DNA from: Callipepla californica brunnescens
Taxonomy: Eukaryota > Chordata > Aves > Galliformes > Odontophoridae
Length of the DNA: 64,000 nt
Direction of reading: 5' to 3'
NCBI GenBank assembly: GCA_023055505.1
Contig: JALIRH010000023.1
Coordinates: forward strand, 12,024,271-12,088,270
Shown piece by piece: positions 11,682 through 23,254 of the stretch (positions within the stretch are counted from its first letter, which is position 1; every line of letters starts with the position of its first letter). The position numbers and the translations under genes were made by a program. Below the pieces are notes generated by a model, which did no database searches, was not told the origin of the DNA, and saw only the letters and a list, made by a program, of their open reading frames with translations.

Positions 11682-13565
11682 ACATTTCAGTTTTTAATTT
11701 AAACAAACAAATAAATAAATAAATATGTAAAATATATTTTATATAAACAGAACTCCATTAGGTGCTGTGAAAATCATACTTTGGATGAGTTTTACAAACA
11801 AAATGAATAAGAGAACTCTAACCAATGTTACAGTCCAGATTGAAGGCTTTTTTTTTTTTTTTTCCTGGAAAATGTAAAAGGATCCTCTTTCCCCCAGAGC
11901 TCAAATCCTCATATACGACTCAAGTGTTGGATTACATTATATCTACAGCAGAGAGCTGTGTGATCAGAAAAATAAGGAAGCAGCAGAATAGCAGCATCCT
12001 GTGAATCATGCTCATCCTTTACTGTTCTGACATGTCACAGGAGGAAACATGAAAATTGCCGAGGGGAATTTCAAAATTCTTCCAATTGTCTTTCTTCCTA
12101 GTATCACAAATTCATCATAATGCAAAGGACAAGTTTGAGGACAGCCTTTTCTGTGAAACAGAATGTTACTGTTTTATTCCAATGCAGTTTTCAAACAATG
12201 CCAGTTTGGATCTTTGGAGACATTTTCATTTTTACTGATGAGTAAGTTGACATGCACATAAGCACCAGTTGCTTTATTCTGATAAAATTCTGGCCTGTAC
12301 AGTAAATTAAGAAAACAGCATCTGGTGTCTACATATCAGACACAGTACAGAAAACCTGAGAAGACAATTTTTAGTTTCTGACGTACTAAAGTAAAAATGT
12401 TACTGGAAGATGTCTTTGGTCCTGGAGAAGAAAGAACAATGAAGAGGACAAGGTAGGTGCATAAGCATGGCACAGATAGCCTGAAAATACTGACATTCAA
12501 GAGACCTTAGTTCAGTTCTCAGGCCTTCTGAACACTGGGAGAATCACCTGAGGGCTGTTGGTACCACATTTCTGTCTGTAGAATGAATTAAATGGGGGAT
12601 GGGTGGCCTCAATTAGGAAACTGATTCTAGTTATGGTAGTTCTTGCTTGTCCAGATGCAGAACAATTAAGAGTGTTGTTATTGTAAGAGGTAACCACTAA
12701 TTTGGTTTCAGGTGGTTTGCTTCCAAAACAAACAAACAAAAGAAACAAGTAAGTAAATTTAATCTAATTTTTTTTTTCTACAAATTGAATGGCTTTCAGT
12801 GATACTGAAAACTCACATACCTGTTTGTGGCTTAGAAGTCCAGGGTCTTTACTTACAGAATTCCCACAGATTCTAATGAAAGCATTCCATGTATTTCACA
12901 CAAGAGCCAAAAATGCCCTTGCAAAAGGCAGCAGCTTTTGTTTAAGTTTTATGAGAGCAGAACAACTTCCAGTCCTTCTAGCATGCTATAATAAAGCAAT
13001 AAGATCCCATTTGTTTCTCAGAAATTTTCATAGCAGCATGCAGAAGTTCTGTTCAGTACTCAGTAGGGTAGTATTAGAAACTGTACACTCTTGCTTACTC
13101 TAAAAACCAAGCAAACAAAACAGAAAACAGTTGCAAAAACTGCCCTGAACATTTGGGAACACATTTCCCTTCCACCACTCTCTGTATTTTTCTTCTTGTT
13201 GGAGGAATGTCAGCAACCTTGCTTTCTGTTTCCAACCCTGCATGTTGAGTTTTGGCCACATGGAGTCCTATTCTTTTACATCTCTGAAAATCATTGTTTT
13301 GCTTCAACCTCCATTTCTGTATTATCAGCTTTCTACATTGCCACATCTATTGCAAACGCTTCTGGTCCTATTATGAATGTGGGAAATATTTAACTGTAGA
13401 AAGACTGGGAAAGTATACTATAGAACAAATATGCTCATGTAAATGAATCCTTCTGGGTCCTCTTGCTCACCATCTCAAAGATAGCCATACATACATGATA
13501 AAATAGTAGATTCATGTAATGCCTGGTGTTTTCATGTTTTAGAATGAAAATATTCAAATCATTCG
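11682..13565. other. Intergenic DNA between the two mariner elements
   Basis: About 1.9 kb without a recognised gene. It contains (AAAT)n-like sequence at 11703-11724 and a T run near 11850. Plus-strand open frames at 12789-13103 and 13091-13393 resemble nothing known. Confidence 0.5.
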
Positions 13566-13570
13566 TACTA

Positions 13571-14104
13571 CAGTGCTCTGCAAGTGATCCCTCCTAGTTA
13601 TTTCTATGAAAATTACAACAGATCAAAAGAATGCAATAACATTGTTTGATAGTGCAAATTCTCTGCTACAAAACAGCTTTTCAGCATTGTCACTATCATT
13701 AGCCATGCATTTTTGCTAGTGCTGAAGAAGAGCCTGGATACTCATTAAAATTTGCATTGCCATCTAGAGTGTAGCTTGCCTTTCACATTGCTTTTGTCAC
13801 TGATGAAATGCATCACCCACTTCATTGCTATGCGCATATCCACTGTTTGACCTCCATAAACATTTAGCAGGCACCACTGTATGTGAATGGGTGCCATTTT
13901 TTACATTCAACACCATTGCTACATACAGTCTTCCATATCAGATGCCATTTTGTCAGTCTGCCCCTCTGCTGCCATCTGTCACACAAAATGTAATGGAATA
14001 TTGGTGGAAAGGCTCAGCCTCTACTACCATTCCACCAACATCTGCCCCTGATACCATAGGCCAACATAGTAAAATAGGAGGCAATACTTTTAGATCAGCC
14101 CTTG
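13571..14104. mobile_element. Mariner-type nonautonomous element, copy B
   Basis: A 534-bp relative of the element at 11143-11680, same orientation, flanked by TA. Shared blocks include GCCATTTTGTCAGTCTGCCCC, ATGGAATATTGGTGG and GGCCAACATAGTAAAATAGG. Its ends (GTGCTCTGCAAGTGAT and ATACTTTTAGATCAGCCC) are more eroded than those of copy A. Confidence 0.8.
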
Positions 14105-14109
14105 TATAT

Positions 14110-17100
14110 TGCTGAACTTAGTGACTTGACATCTTACTTCAAGTATTAGGAAAAAATAAACATTTTCTGCTATGACAACTACAAGTAAAGAGCCTTCACT
14201 AAACAACTTCAGTTTCCACTTATGATTTTGCCCTTCTACCCTACTTTTTGATAACATCTAACTTCTTCCTCCAGCGGATGTATCCACTTCAGTAGCAGTT
14301 TCAGAAATTAAGTACACTGAAGTTTGGAAAGTGTTGCAAGAATATATATAAATCTGTACAGGTCAAATTGAATTGTCTTGCTCTCTACTCTCATATTTTC
14401 TTTAATTCTGTGATTACAGGCTTTATTTTCACTCACATCTGACCTCTTCCCATTCAATTACTTCTTGACTTAACCTTATTTCTCTCACCAACACCTTTTA
14501 GCTCCTATCCTCAGCTTTCTTATTTCAGTTTTGCCCTTTTTATCCTGTTAGAACTGATCTCACTGCTGAATGTCTGATTTCCCTTTTGCCAATGAAACCT
14601 CAGTACAACTCTAACAGTAACTATTTCTCTTTTTCCAGTTAGAGATGAGACAGCTGCTGAGTTCTCCCTTATATATCCCAAACAATAAGAACCATTATAT
14701 AAGGTCAAGGTGCCCTTTGTTTTATGTCTTGTCTTTTCTCTTTGCTTAATCTCAGTTCTTTTGTTGTGTTCTGAATCTCCTTCACTTTTCATCTGATACC
14801 TCTTTTTTTCCAACGTCTTTTACTTGGCTTTTCCTTTTCACTCAGTCTCTCATTCCTTAATCCACATCTGATTTATGATTATGGTTATGTTAACTGCTGT
14901 TGTTATTCTTTTTGCAGCATATAGCATGTTTTTAATTCCCTTACTTCCTGAAGTTCACCATGATAGGCTCAGTAAAAAAAAAAAAGGAAGGAGAGAGTAG
15001 TTTTCTGCTTTCAGATCTTGCACCTGATTCGTCATTATACTTGCTAAAAGCAAATATCTAGATTTGTACCATTAGTCAGTGACCAATGTAATACTGCATA
15101 TGCCTTCTCAATGGGCATATGCAGGGCAAGGGGACAGAATAAGCCTCTCTTGCCCTACTCTCTGAGGGAGTACTTTACATGAGGAATTGTATGAGGAAGC
15201 ATAAATCACTGGTAGTTTTATGAGTTCAGAGTGGAGAAAGCCAGAAAGCACAGGTGAGTTACTGTTCTCAATAGCAGTCAGATTTACAAGATATGGCAGT
15301 ATATTATACATGTTAAACTGAAAGGCAAGGAGGTGCTAGAAGAAAGGTGCTAGAAGGGAATCAATAGTTTCCAATGGGAAAAATTAATGTATTTGTTTAT
15401 CTAAACATAAAATGTACTTGTCCCTGCCCAATTCCTCCCCACTCTTTCCTTTATTTTCTTCTGAAGGTAAAGTGTTAGATTGTGTTTTATAACTCTTGAT
15501 TGAGTTTTCGTTTCTATCTCTACCTTGTCAAGCACGGAAAAAATAAATAAATAAATAAATAAGGTAGACTTATTTCATTAGTTTCCAGGAAAAATGTACC
15601 CTTTTACTAGATGTCAAGCTACAGCAAAGTTGCCTGAGGCTGTTGCAGGTGGAAAATGCTCAGAAGGCCAAGAGGGCACATCAATACTATGACCAATGCT
15701 CCCTGGCAAGCCCATTGTATTATCCCCTGCAGCTTGCATCCTCTTTAAAGGGTGCCAACATTGTCAAATGTCTGGTGAACTTGTTGTTTTACTACTGCGA
15801 AAAACAGTTAGAGTTTGTAATGAATTTACAGAAACAAAAACCATGCTGCTATATGTTTGTCACAATCTTCACAAATTTAATTTACATAAACAAACAAACA
15901 AACAAAAGAATGCCCCACACCAAAACAAAAATCATCACAACACTGACAAGGATAAACAACTTGTACACACTCGACCCCTCACCCCTTCATCGTAGTACAA
16001 CAGCACAGATTCTCCACCTGAAGCCATTGCTATGGATTCATGGATTTAGGAGTCATGGTTTGACCCTGCAAAGTGTTACAACAAAATAACAAAAGGTATG
16101 CCTTTATGATACAGTGGAATACTAAGAAGTTGGCCCAGTCCTTTTTCTCAAAATCAGTCTTACATATATATTTTCATATTAATCTGCAGGTATTTGCCCA
16201 AGTTCAATGGAGTTACAGAAGAAAGGTTGTGTTTTAAGAAAGGGCTATCATTTTTGCCAGAACTTAACTGCAGTCAATGTGAAGCTACTCAGAGCTTCCA
16301 GAATTGCTAAAAGAAGCTTGTATGCTCAATTAACTATTCCTCAGAGGACAGTCATTCTTATACTCAAGAAAAGGACCGAAGTAGCTAACTGCAGTTAGGT
16401 TCAAGCAGAGATCAGTTAGGTCTGGTATACTGGGTACAAAATAGAAACTACAATCTCTTTTCTACCTGGAAGACCTTAGTGGAAATGTCTTTGCATATTA
16501 CATTGAAGTGAGATGTCTTTATTTGGAAAGTGGTAGCAAAATAGTTAAATCATGTCTGAACTGAGAGATGAAAGGAGAAAGCATGGGATGCAAGATTATT
16601 AATGCCAAGAGCAGCAACAGTAATAATACATACGTTTGTGCCAATCCAACTAATAAACAGAGAGTAATACAAGACTTTAGTTATTAGACTGATTCATAAG
16701 GAACAGCTGACTTGCAAAGCCATCCAAATTCGTTTTGCTTCATCTTGGCTGGACAGAGAATACTTTGTGGCTTTATTACTACAATTACAATGTTTTACTA
16801 CTTTCTTGCACCATTAAGACATTAAGGATCCTGAAATTTTAGTATGACATGAAACTGAATCATTTGAGGGTGTGTTTTTGGTTTCAGTGAAAGTGCAGTG
16901 AACAAATTCCTATTTTTATTGTTCCAGCAGTGCATATGAAAGGTATTCCACACATTTTTGTTAAGAAGTCAAAGATAGGGCTGTTCTTGCTCCATAATTA
17001 TGTATTTATCACCATAAAAGGTAACTCCTAACAGCAGGAGTTGGGCAGATATTCAAGGAAAAAAAAGACTGAAAAAAAGAAAAAAAAGTAAAAAAAAGAA

Positions 17101-17830
17101 TGATAGTTATAATAGACACAACTTTGTCATCAGAACATATACAGTCTGATGGGTAGCTAAGACATATTATTGCCATATTCCATCAATTCAGTCTCAAGAT
17201 AGGGTACCCATCAGTTCCTTTTGTGTAAATTCATTATTCATATCTAAGGCCCAATGAACAGAAAATTAAGAGTAGAGCTTGACATTCTGACACCCAATGA
17301 CACTGTCTAAGAACATCTGGAACTGTTTCCTCTCAAGCACCATCCATGCAAAATCTGCGGGATACCATCATTTATCAATTGTCTCCTTGACGTTCTTCCC
17401 TTCTCCCTCTGCCTCAGGGAAATACTGACCATTTGCAAAACTGCTTCCTTTGCTACTTTTCTGTCCTCAAAGCTTTGGAATGCTCTTGCAGGGCTATGGC
17501 TCCTAGATGATAAGAGGATATCTGAAAACACTGAGTATGTTATTCTCCATGTTTAGTTTCACTAAAAAAGAGTATTAATGTATTCTTAACTATCAGTAAG
17601 AAACTGCTCTGCAGGTCAAATTTTCACAAAAAACAGTGTCCACTCGCTCTGGGAGGGCTGAGAGGATGGGTGGAGGAAGGAAGATTAGTGGGTACAAAAT
17701 GCTTTTTACAGTATCAGAATTTGTACAGTTTCTAAAGGAGTGCATCAGTCTATCTTCAAACATGTAAATTCAAGTATGACAGATTTCCATCCTTTAAATA
17801 AATAAAGCTGTTTTATTTCCAATAAATTGT
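14110..17830. other. Intergenic DNA, low-complexity patches only
   Basis: No gene or repeat family recognised. Contains an (AAAT)n run at 15539-15563, AAACAAAC near 15890-15905 and an A-rich G-interrupted tract at about 17058-17100. Confidence 0.5.
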
Positions 17831-17837
17831 ATTCACT

Positions 17838-17891
<54 letters not shown>

Positions 17892-17908
17892 GTCTGTCTG
17901 TCTATCTA
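17838..17908. repeat. (TCTA)n tetranucleotide microsatellite
   Basis: About 71 bp of TATC/TCTA units, with a short internal block of TGTC variants (three units) near the right end. Length suggests it may be polymorphic. Confidence 0.95.
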
Positions 17909-17909
17909 A

Positions 17910-19985
17910 TTGCTTATTAAATCTTCTGAATTTCTGATAAAATACTAGTTCACTTCAGGAATAAAATATATTAATTTTGGTCAGTAAGCTAAATAGTCCA
18001 TTGGAATTTCAGGATTTCATAAGGTACATTAAACATCTCAGATTGCTGCTAAGACAAAGGTGATAACAGAAGTGTTGTTTCCTGAGCTAAGAAAGCAGTA
18101 TTCTTGTTGAGAGCACATTACTAGCTCTGCTACTGGTTCTGAGTTTTGTAAAGAAGTCTCCTGAGGAGAGGATAGCAGTCCAAACCCAGACCTGGCACAG
18201 ACCTTCTGGGCTCTACTGGCAAAGATATCACATTCATTATTCAAAGTACAATGCTTCCCACCCTCCCTAGCCAGGCAGTGGAAGAACGGAGGTCAGGAAG
18301 TGCATGTAAAAAGGATCATGAACGCTGTCCTACTTTATCTTGCTGCTGAAAGTTTCACTTCTGACATTATTTATTAAAGATGGTTCTTGTGCGTCCTCTT
18401 CCCTTTTTTTCCTTTGTGCACCACTTGATATCAGCTACTCTTTGCTTATTAGATAAACTAGGCAGATGTTTAATTCACTGAAGGAGTGGCTATGCAGACA
18501 GCCTCCAGACTTTGCAAAAACACCACGAGCTCTGCTTAGATTTACAGTGATAGAAAACACAAGATAGATGTCTATGAATGTGGTGCTGAAGGCTGATTCT
18601 ATTTATTGTTGAAAATGAACAGCATTTTCACAGCTGCCAGGTACAGAAAATTCCTTTATTATAGACAGCATGGATATCTTTGGGAGGAATTAAATAAAGT
18701 AAATCCATTTAGTTGTTGGCATGAATGACTCCCCATCCTCCCCCAAAACAATTATTTTAAGTGCTGGAAGGAAAGGAAGTAGCTCATTATTTTAAGTAGC
18801 TTAAGTATGTTTCCAGTCCTCCTGCTTCTACTGGGAAAATATTAAGCATGGAACAAACACATTGGGATCAATAGTTTTCCTGTTGTCAGCTTTTAAGAGG
18901 AACTTCACTAACATGTATGGCCAGGGATCAAGGGGAAAGAAATTCCTAGGCTGAATTATTTCCTGCCTAGATAGGTAAAGCATACTCAAACTGTAATACA
19001 TTCCTGATTTGATTACACACAATTTTCAGCTGATGTTTTTCAAATTATACACTTGTGAGTACAAACAAACAAGCACCACCATGCACCAGTGTCCACTCAG
19101 CTCAGCCAAAATGTCCTTTATCGTCAAATAAATACTTTGGTTTGATCTGAAATGAAGGTCTATTCTGATTGTAGTAAATATGAAGCAAACCTCCAACCTC
19201 AATTCAGCTTCAGCACTGCGGCTCGATGTCACCATCCAACCAGCAAGTTCAACCACAATTATCTGTAGATCTGACCCAGTGAACTCATCAACCTGATGTT
19301 GTCTCCTGGTCTCGACCTCATTCCCTGACTGAACCTTGTCCCTATTAGTTAGTGATCAACAACCTATAGCCACTCACTTCGCATTTTGAAGTCTAACAGT
19401 TTCATTTGCTCTGAGATCAAACACACTCATGATGTTGATTTAACTTGTGTTTTTTTATTTATTTTTATTTTTTCCCATCTGCTAAATTTAGATCTGCTGA
19501 CTCATATTCCACCTGTCAGATCAGCATATGATTTCTTACTGGTCTAAGTTTTAATAGCGTGATAAACCACTAACTCACAATAGTACCTATGGATTTTATC
19601 ACTATGTTTATTTTCTTTTATAATGATCTGATCTAATGTCATCTATTTCACTAGACAGCCCCAGTTCAGACCAGGAAACCTGTTTCAGACATTACAGTAC
19701 TCACCTTCTCCTTAAAGGCATTCACTTTGTCACATACTCATCAAACCCAGTAAGGATCACAATGGCCTATATTTAAATGCTTCTTTATGACCTTGGCCAC
19801 CTAGTCTTCACAGGCACCGTCACTAGACATAGAACTATTCCTGAAACCTCTTCTCTTTAAAAAGTAATTCTTACCACTTTTCTGGCCTGCCAGCATTAAT
19901 GTTAATTCCAATACTATCACTGCTTTAATTAATCTACTCCCTAGAAATTTACCTTATGCCTTTACTCAAGTCTGAATAAACTCGT
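17910..19985. other. Intergenic DNA, nothing recognised
   Basis: AT-rich sequence with no repeat family or coding sequence that I could identify. Confidence 0.5.
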
Positions 19986-21095
19986 AAAATCATTTGAGCT
20001 CGAAGGGACCTTTAAAGGTCATCTAGTCATAGAATCATAGAATGGATTACTGGAAGGCCTCAATGAGGTTTTTCTGAGCCTTCTTTTCTCCAAGCTAAAC
20101 AAGTCCTACTCCCTCCATCTTACTTCAAAGGTGTGGTGCTTCAGCCCAGCTCCCCTGCAGTCAACAGGAACATCTACAGACAGATCAAATGCTCTGAGCC
20201 TGGTCAAGTCTGACCTTGAATGTCTCCAGGGTTGTAGCATCTACATTTCTGGGTAATATGTTCAAATGTTTCACCACCCTTACTGTAAGAACTTTTTCCT
20301 TCTATACAGTTTAAATCTCCCATCTTTTAGTGTGAAATCATCTCTCCTTGTCCTGTCACAGCAGACCTTGCTAAAGAGTGTTTCCCCTTCTTTCTTATAA
20401 CCTCCCTTTAAATACTGAAAGACTGCTACCAGCTTTGCCTGGAGCCTTCTCTGCTCCAGGCTGAAAAGTCTCAGCTCTCACAGCCTGTTTTCACAGGAGA
20501 AGTGTTCCATCCCTTGAATCATTTTTGTGGCCCTCCTCTGGATACTCTCCGACAGGTCTATGTCCGTCCTGTCTGGAGGACTCCACATTTGGACACAGTA
20601 CTCCAGGTGTGGCCTCACCAGCACAGAGGAGAGGGGTTAGCCACACTTCTTTAGATGCAGCCCAGGATATGCTTGGATTTCTGGGCTGCAAGGGCACACT
20701 GCTGGCTCATATCCAGCTTGCAGTCCACCAGCACTCTCAGGTTCTTTTTGACTGGGCTGTGTGACCAGTCCTACAGCTTGTACTGATAGTGAGGGTTGTT
20801 GTGACCCAGGAACAAGACTTTTCACTTGGCATTTTTGAACCTCATGATGGTCCCTGACCCCATTTCTCAAGTCTGTCTAGGTCCCTCTGGTTGGCATCCT
20901 GTCCCTTAGATGTGTTGACTGCACCCCACATCTCGGTGTAATCTGCAAACTTGTTGAGGGTACACTCTTGAGGGTACGCAGTTGATGTAACTGATGAAAA
21001 TATTGAACAGCATCTGTCCCAGTAATGATACTTGAGGGGTGGCAGTTGTCAGTAATCTACATCCAGACACAGAACCATTGAGACAGATGTAAAGC
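19986..21095 (-). mobile_element. CR1 3' half, with a second CR1 end abutting it
   Basis: From about 20030 to 21095 the reverse strand reads as CR1 ORF2 C-terminal region and 3' end, including TCCAGGTGTGGCCTCACCAG and GGCCCTCCTCTGGATACTCT on the plus strand. The end at 20030 shows the CATAGAATCATAGAATGG terminal repeat. Just left of it, 19986-20028 is another CR1 3' terminal piece (AGCTCGAAGGGACCTTTAAAGG), so one CR1 seems to have inserted into or beside another. No intact frame remains. Confidence 0.9.
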
Positions 21096-21099
21096 TCAG

Positions 21100-22660
21100 G
21101 CAAGTTGACTTCATTTCTTGAAGTCACCTATCACTGTCACCTGCAACCCTGCACAAGTCCTTGATCATGTTAGATTTAACCTATCAGCAATAATCTGTAA
21201 TTACACATGCGTGACCCATGATATCATCCCCATGGATTATCCTTAGCTGCTGGTGCCTACATGTACTAGACATGTAATTATGTTGTTAACCTAAGTGACT
21301 GTAAGTATTAAATTTGTCTGGGCAGTCCCTGCAAAGCCTAAATGTAACTCCAGTTGATTCTGTCTTTCTGGCTTTGATCGTTGAATTCAAAATCCGACTC
21401 AGGCACGTACTCAGGTACGTTTTAATAGCCCATAATAGTACCAGTTGCCTAGCACAAACTGTAGCTCTAGTCACCTCCCTTGGAATTTCCTGGTTCTAAT
21501 TACTCTGCCTGCCACAGGGTAAGAGTCAGATTTCAGCCTGGCCAGGTGACAACCTCAAGTTCAGGTTTAGTTTTGATTTTAGGCTAAGGTTAATTGCAGT
21601 CACTTGATTTTTACCGTTGCTGATCTTAACTTTACCAGATGACTCTGAGCAGCATGTCTGTCAAGTCCTAAAGATAGTCAATCATTTCATATATCTGCCA
21701 AAGCAATTCTTGAGCTTACTTTTCCTATCTTTGTGAACTGCAGTTGTTCAGAATCTCCTATTCCATGGAACCAACCTTTCCCTGAACTGATCTCTTTCTT
21801 ATGTTAAAACTAGCAAGGTAATGTCAGAAAGCACCCATATCTAGGTACAGCTGAGGAACATACCAGCTGAAATCGTAACACTAGAATGGATTTAGGAATT
21901 TAAATTCTATTTTTGTGTTGAATGGAATTTATCTCCTGTGCTTCTCAAAGAAACCTGCAGAAACAAGGTCTATGCTAATAGATAAGCTTATCAGCAGGGA
22001 TATGGAGAAGTGGAAATTCTACAGGTTGACTCTCTGTTGATTAGACATTTGGAAAGTTTTCTTTTGATATAGATAGTAATAGCATTTTCATTATTAAATG
22101 ATTATTTCTAAACCCCAAACTATTTGAGAGTCACTTAAAATACATAGAATCTTGACAAATAAATAGGCATCCCAGCATTTGATTTACAAAGCGACAAACA
22201 TTCTGAAACCGCTCTAGATTTTAAAGCACCCTCTAGTCTACATAGTTTCCACTGAAGTTCAAGAAGAAATGGAGTACCTCACTGACAAGTTTATAGTGTC
22301 ACAGGTATCCTTTCAGACTCTCATACCTATGGATAGAGGAAGGCTGTAGAAAAATGCAGTCACCATTTCACCCTTTTCCTGGCTTCTTGGTTTCAGTCTC
22401 CATGCATCAAAGACTAGTCTGTACACATGCCTACGAAAATGTATCCACCTCTTGGAAACTATCAGCAGTGCCATGTTTAAGTGAAAATGGAACATCAACG
22501 TCTGATTGTGGACAATAAAAGTTTCCCTCTTCTCTCGCAGACAGCGCTTGTGAGTCCGCAACACAATTTTACTTAACAGCTGCTGGAGCCCATTTGCTTG
22601 TCGGGTTTAGAAACACAACGTAAGCCACTTGAGAAATCAGGTGTTTTGAGAAGGAAAGGG
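21100..22660. other. Intergenic DNA, nothing recognised
   Basis: No repeat or gene recognised. The sequence becomes GC-rich only at the right end. Confidence 0.5.
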
Positions 22661-22664
22661 CTGG

Positions 22665-22870
22665 TGAGCAGGTGTGCGGTAAGCGCAGTCAGACCTGAGC
22701 TCCTCCCGCACCGAGCGCAGCCGTCCTGCCCGGAGTGCCCAGGGAGTCTGAGGCAGCGCCACCTGGTGGCGAGCCGCAGGCAGGGCGCCGCTCCGCTGCC
22801 TCCCGCGCCTCCGCCCCGACCCACCCGGCAAGGGGTGGAAGGGGCGGCTCTGGATGGTCGGGAAGACTTG
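22665..22870. promoter_or_regulatory. Small CpG-rich block between TYRP1 and LURAP1L
   Basis: About 200 bp of GC-rich, CpG-containing DNA stands alone in AT-rich intergenic sequence, with GGGCGGCTC and several CGC motifs. No coding sequence was recognised. It could be a distal promoter, an enhancer or an insulator. It surrounds a CTCF-like motif. Confidence 0.6.
22754..22770 (-). promoter_or_regulatory. Strong CTCF-like motif
   Basis: The minus strand reads GCCACCAGGTGGCGCT, which fits the CTCF core (CCACCAGGGGGCGCT) with one difference in the central G run. It lies in the CpG-rich block between the two genes. Binding is inferred. Confidence 0.6.
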
Positions 22871-23137
22871 CAAAAACACAAAGCTGATTTTCTTCCGAGA
22901 CTTCTCAGAGGCTGTTGCCTTCAGAAAATGATGATTAGAGTAGACAGCTTCAGCTTGGATTTGGAACTTCTGAGAAAGTTATTAGGAGGCTCAACAATTA
23001 TTTTTAAACTATTACTTTTTTTTTTTTCTTCCTGCAGTAAACATCTATATGCCAACAAATAAACAAGTTTATTTGTTACTCTAAAAACAAGGGGTCTCGA
23101 AGCAAGAGTTGCTTGGAGTATGGCTGTATAAATTGTA

Positions 23138-23228
23138 GGCTCGTGGAATGGTTTGTGTTGGAAGTGACCTTTAAGATTATCCAGTTCCAACCTACAGCTG
23201 TAGGCAGCAACATCCCCCACTAGACCAG
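23138..23228 (-). mobile_element. CR1 3'-end fragment
   Basis: TCGTGGAATGGTTTGTGTTGG, GTGACCTTTAAGATTATCCAG and TTCCAACCTACAG in order match the reverse complement of a CR1 3' end. Only about 90 bp remains. Confidence 0.8.
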
Positions 23229-23254
23229 GTTTGCTGTCTAAAAAAAAAAAAAAA

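Noticed and set aside
12789..13393. Adjacent plus-strand open frames of 104 and 100 codons
   Set aside because: No resemblance to known proteins, no splice or promoter context, and they lie in ordinary AT-rich DNA.
22573..23062. Possible gene in the CpG-rich block (frames on both strands)
   Set aside because: No conserved motif, splice pattern or family resemblance; composition explains the open frames.
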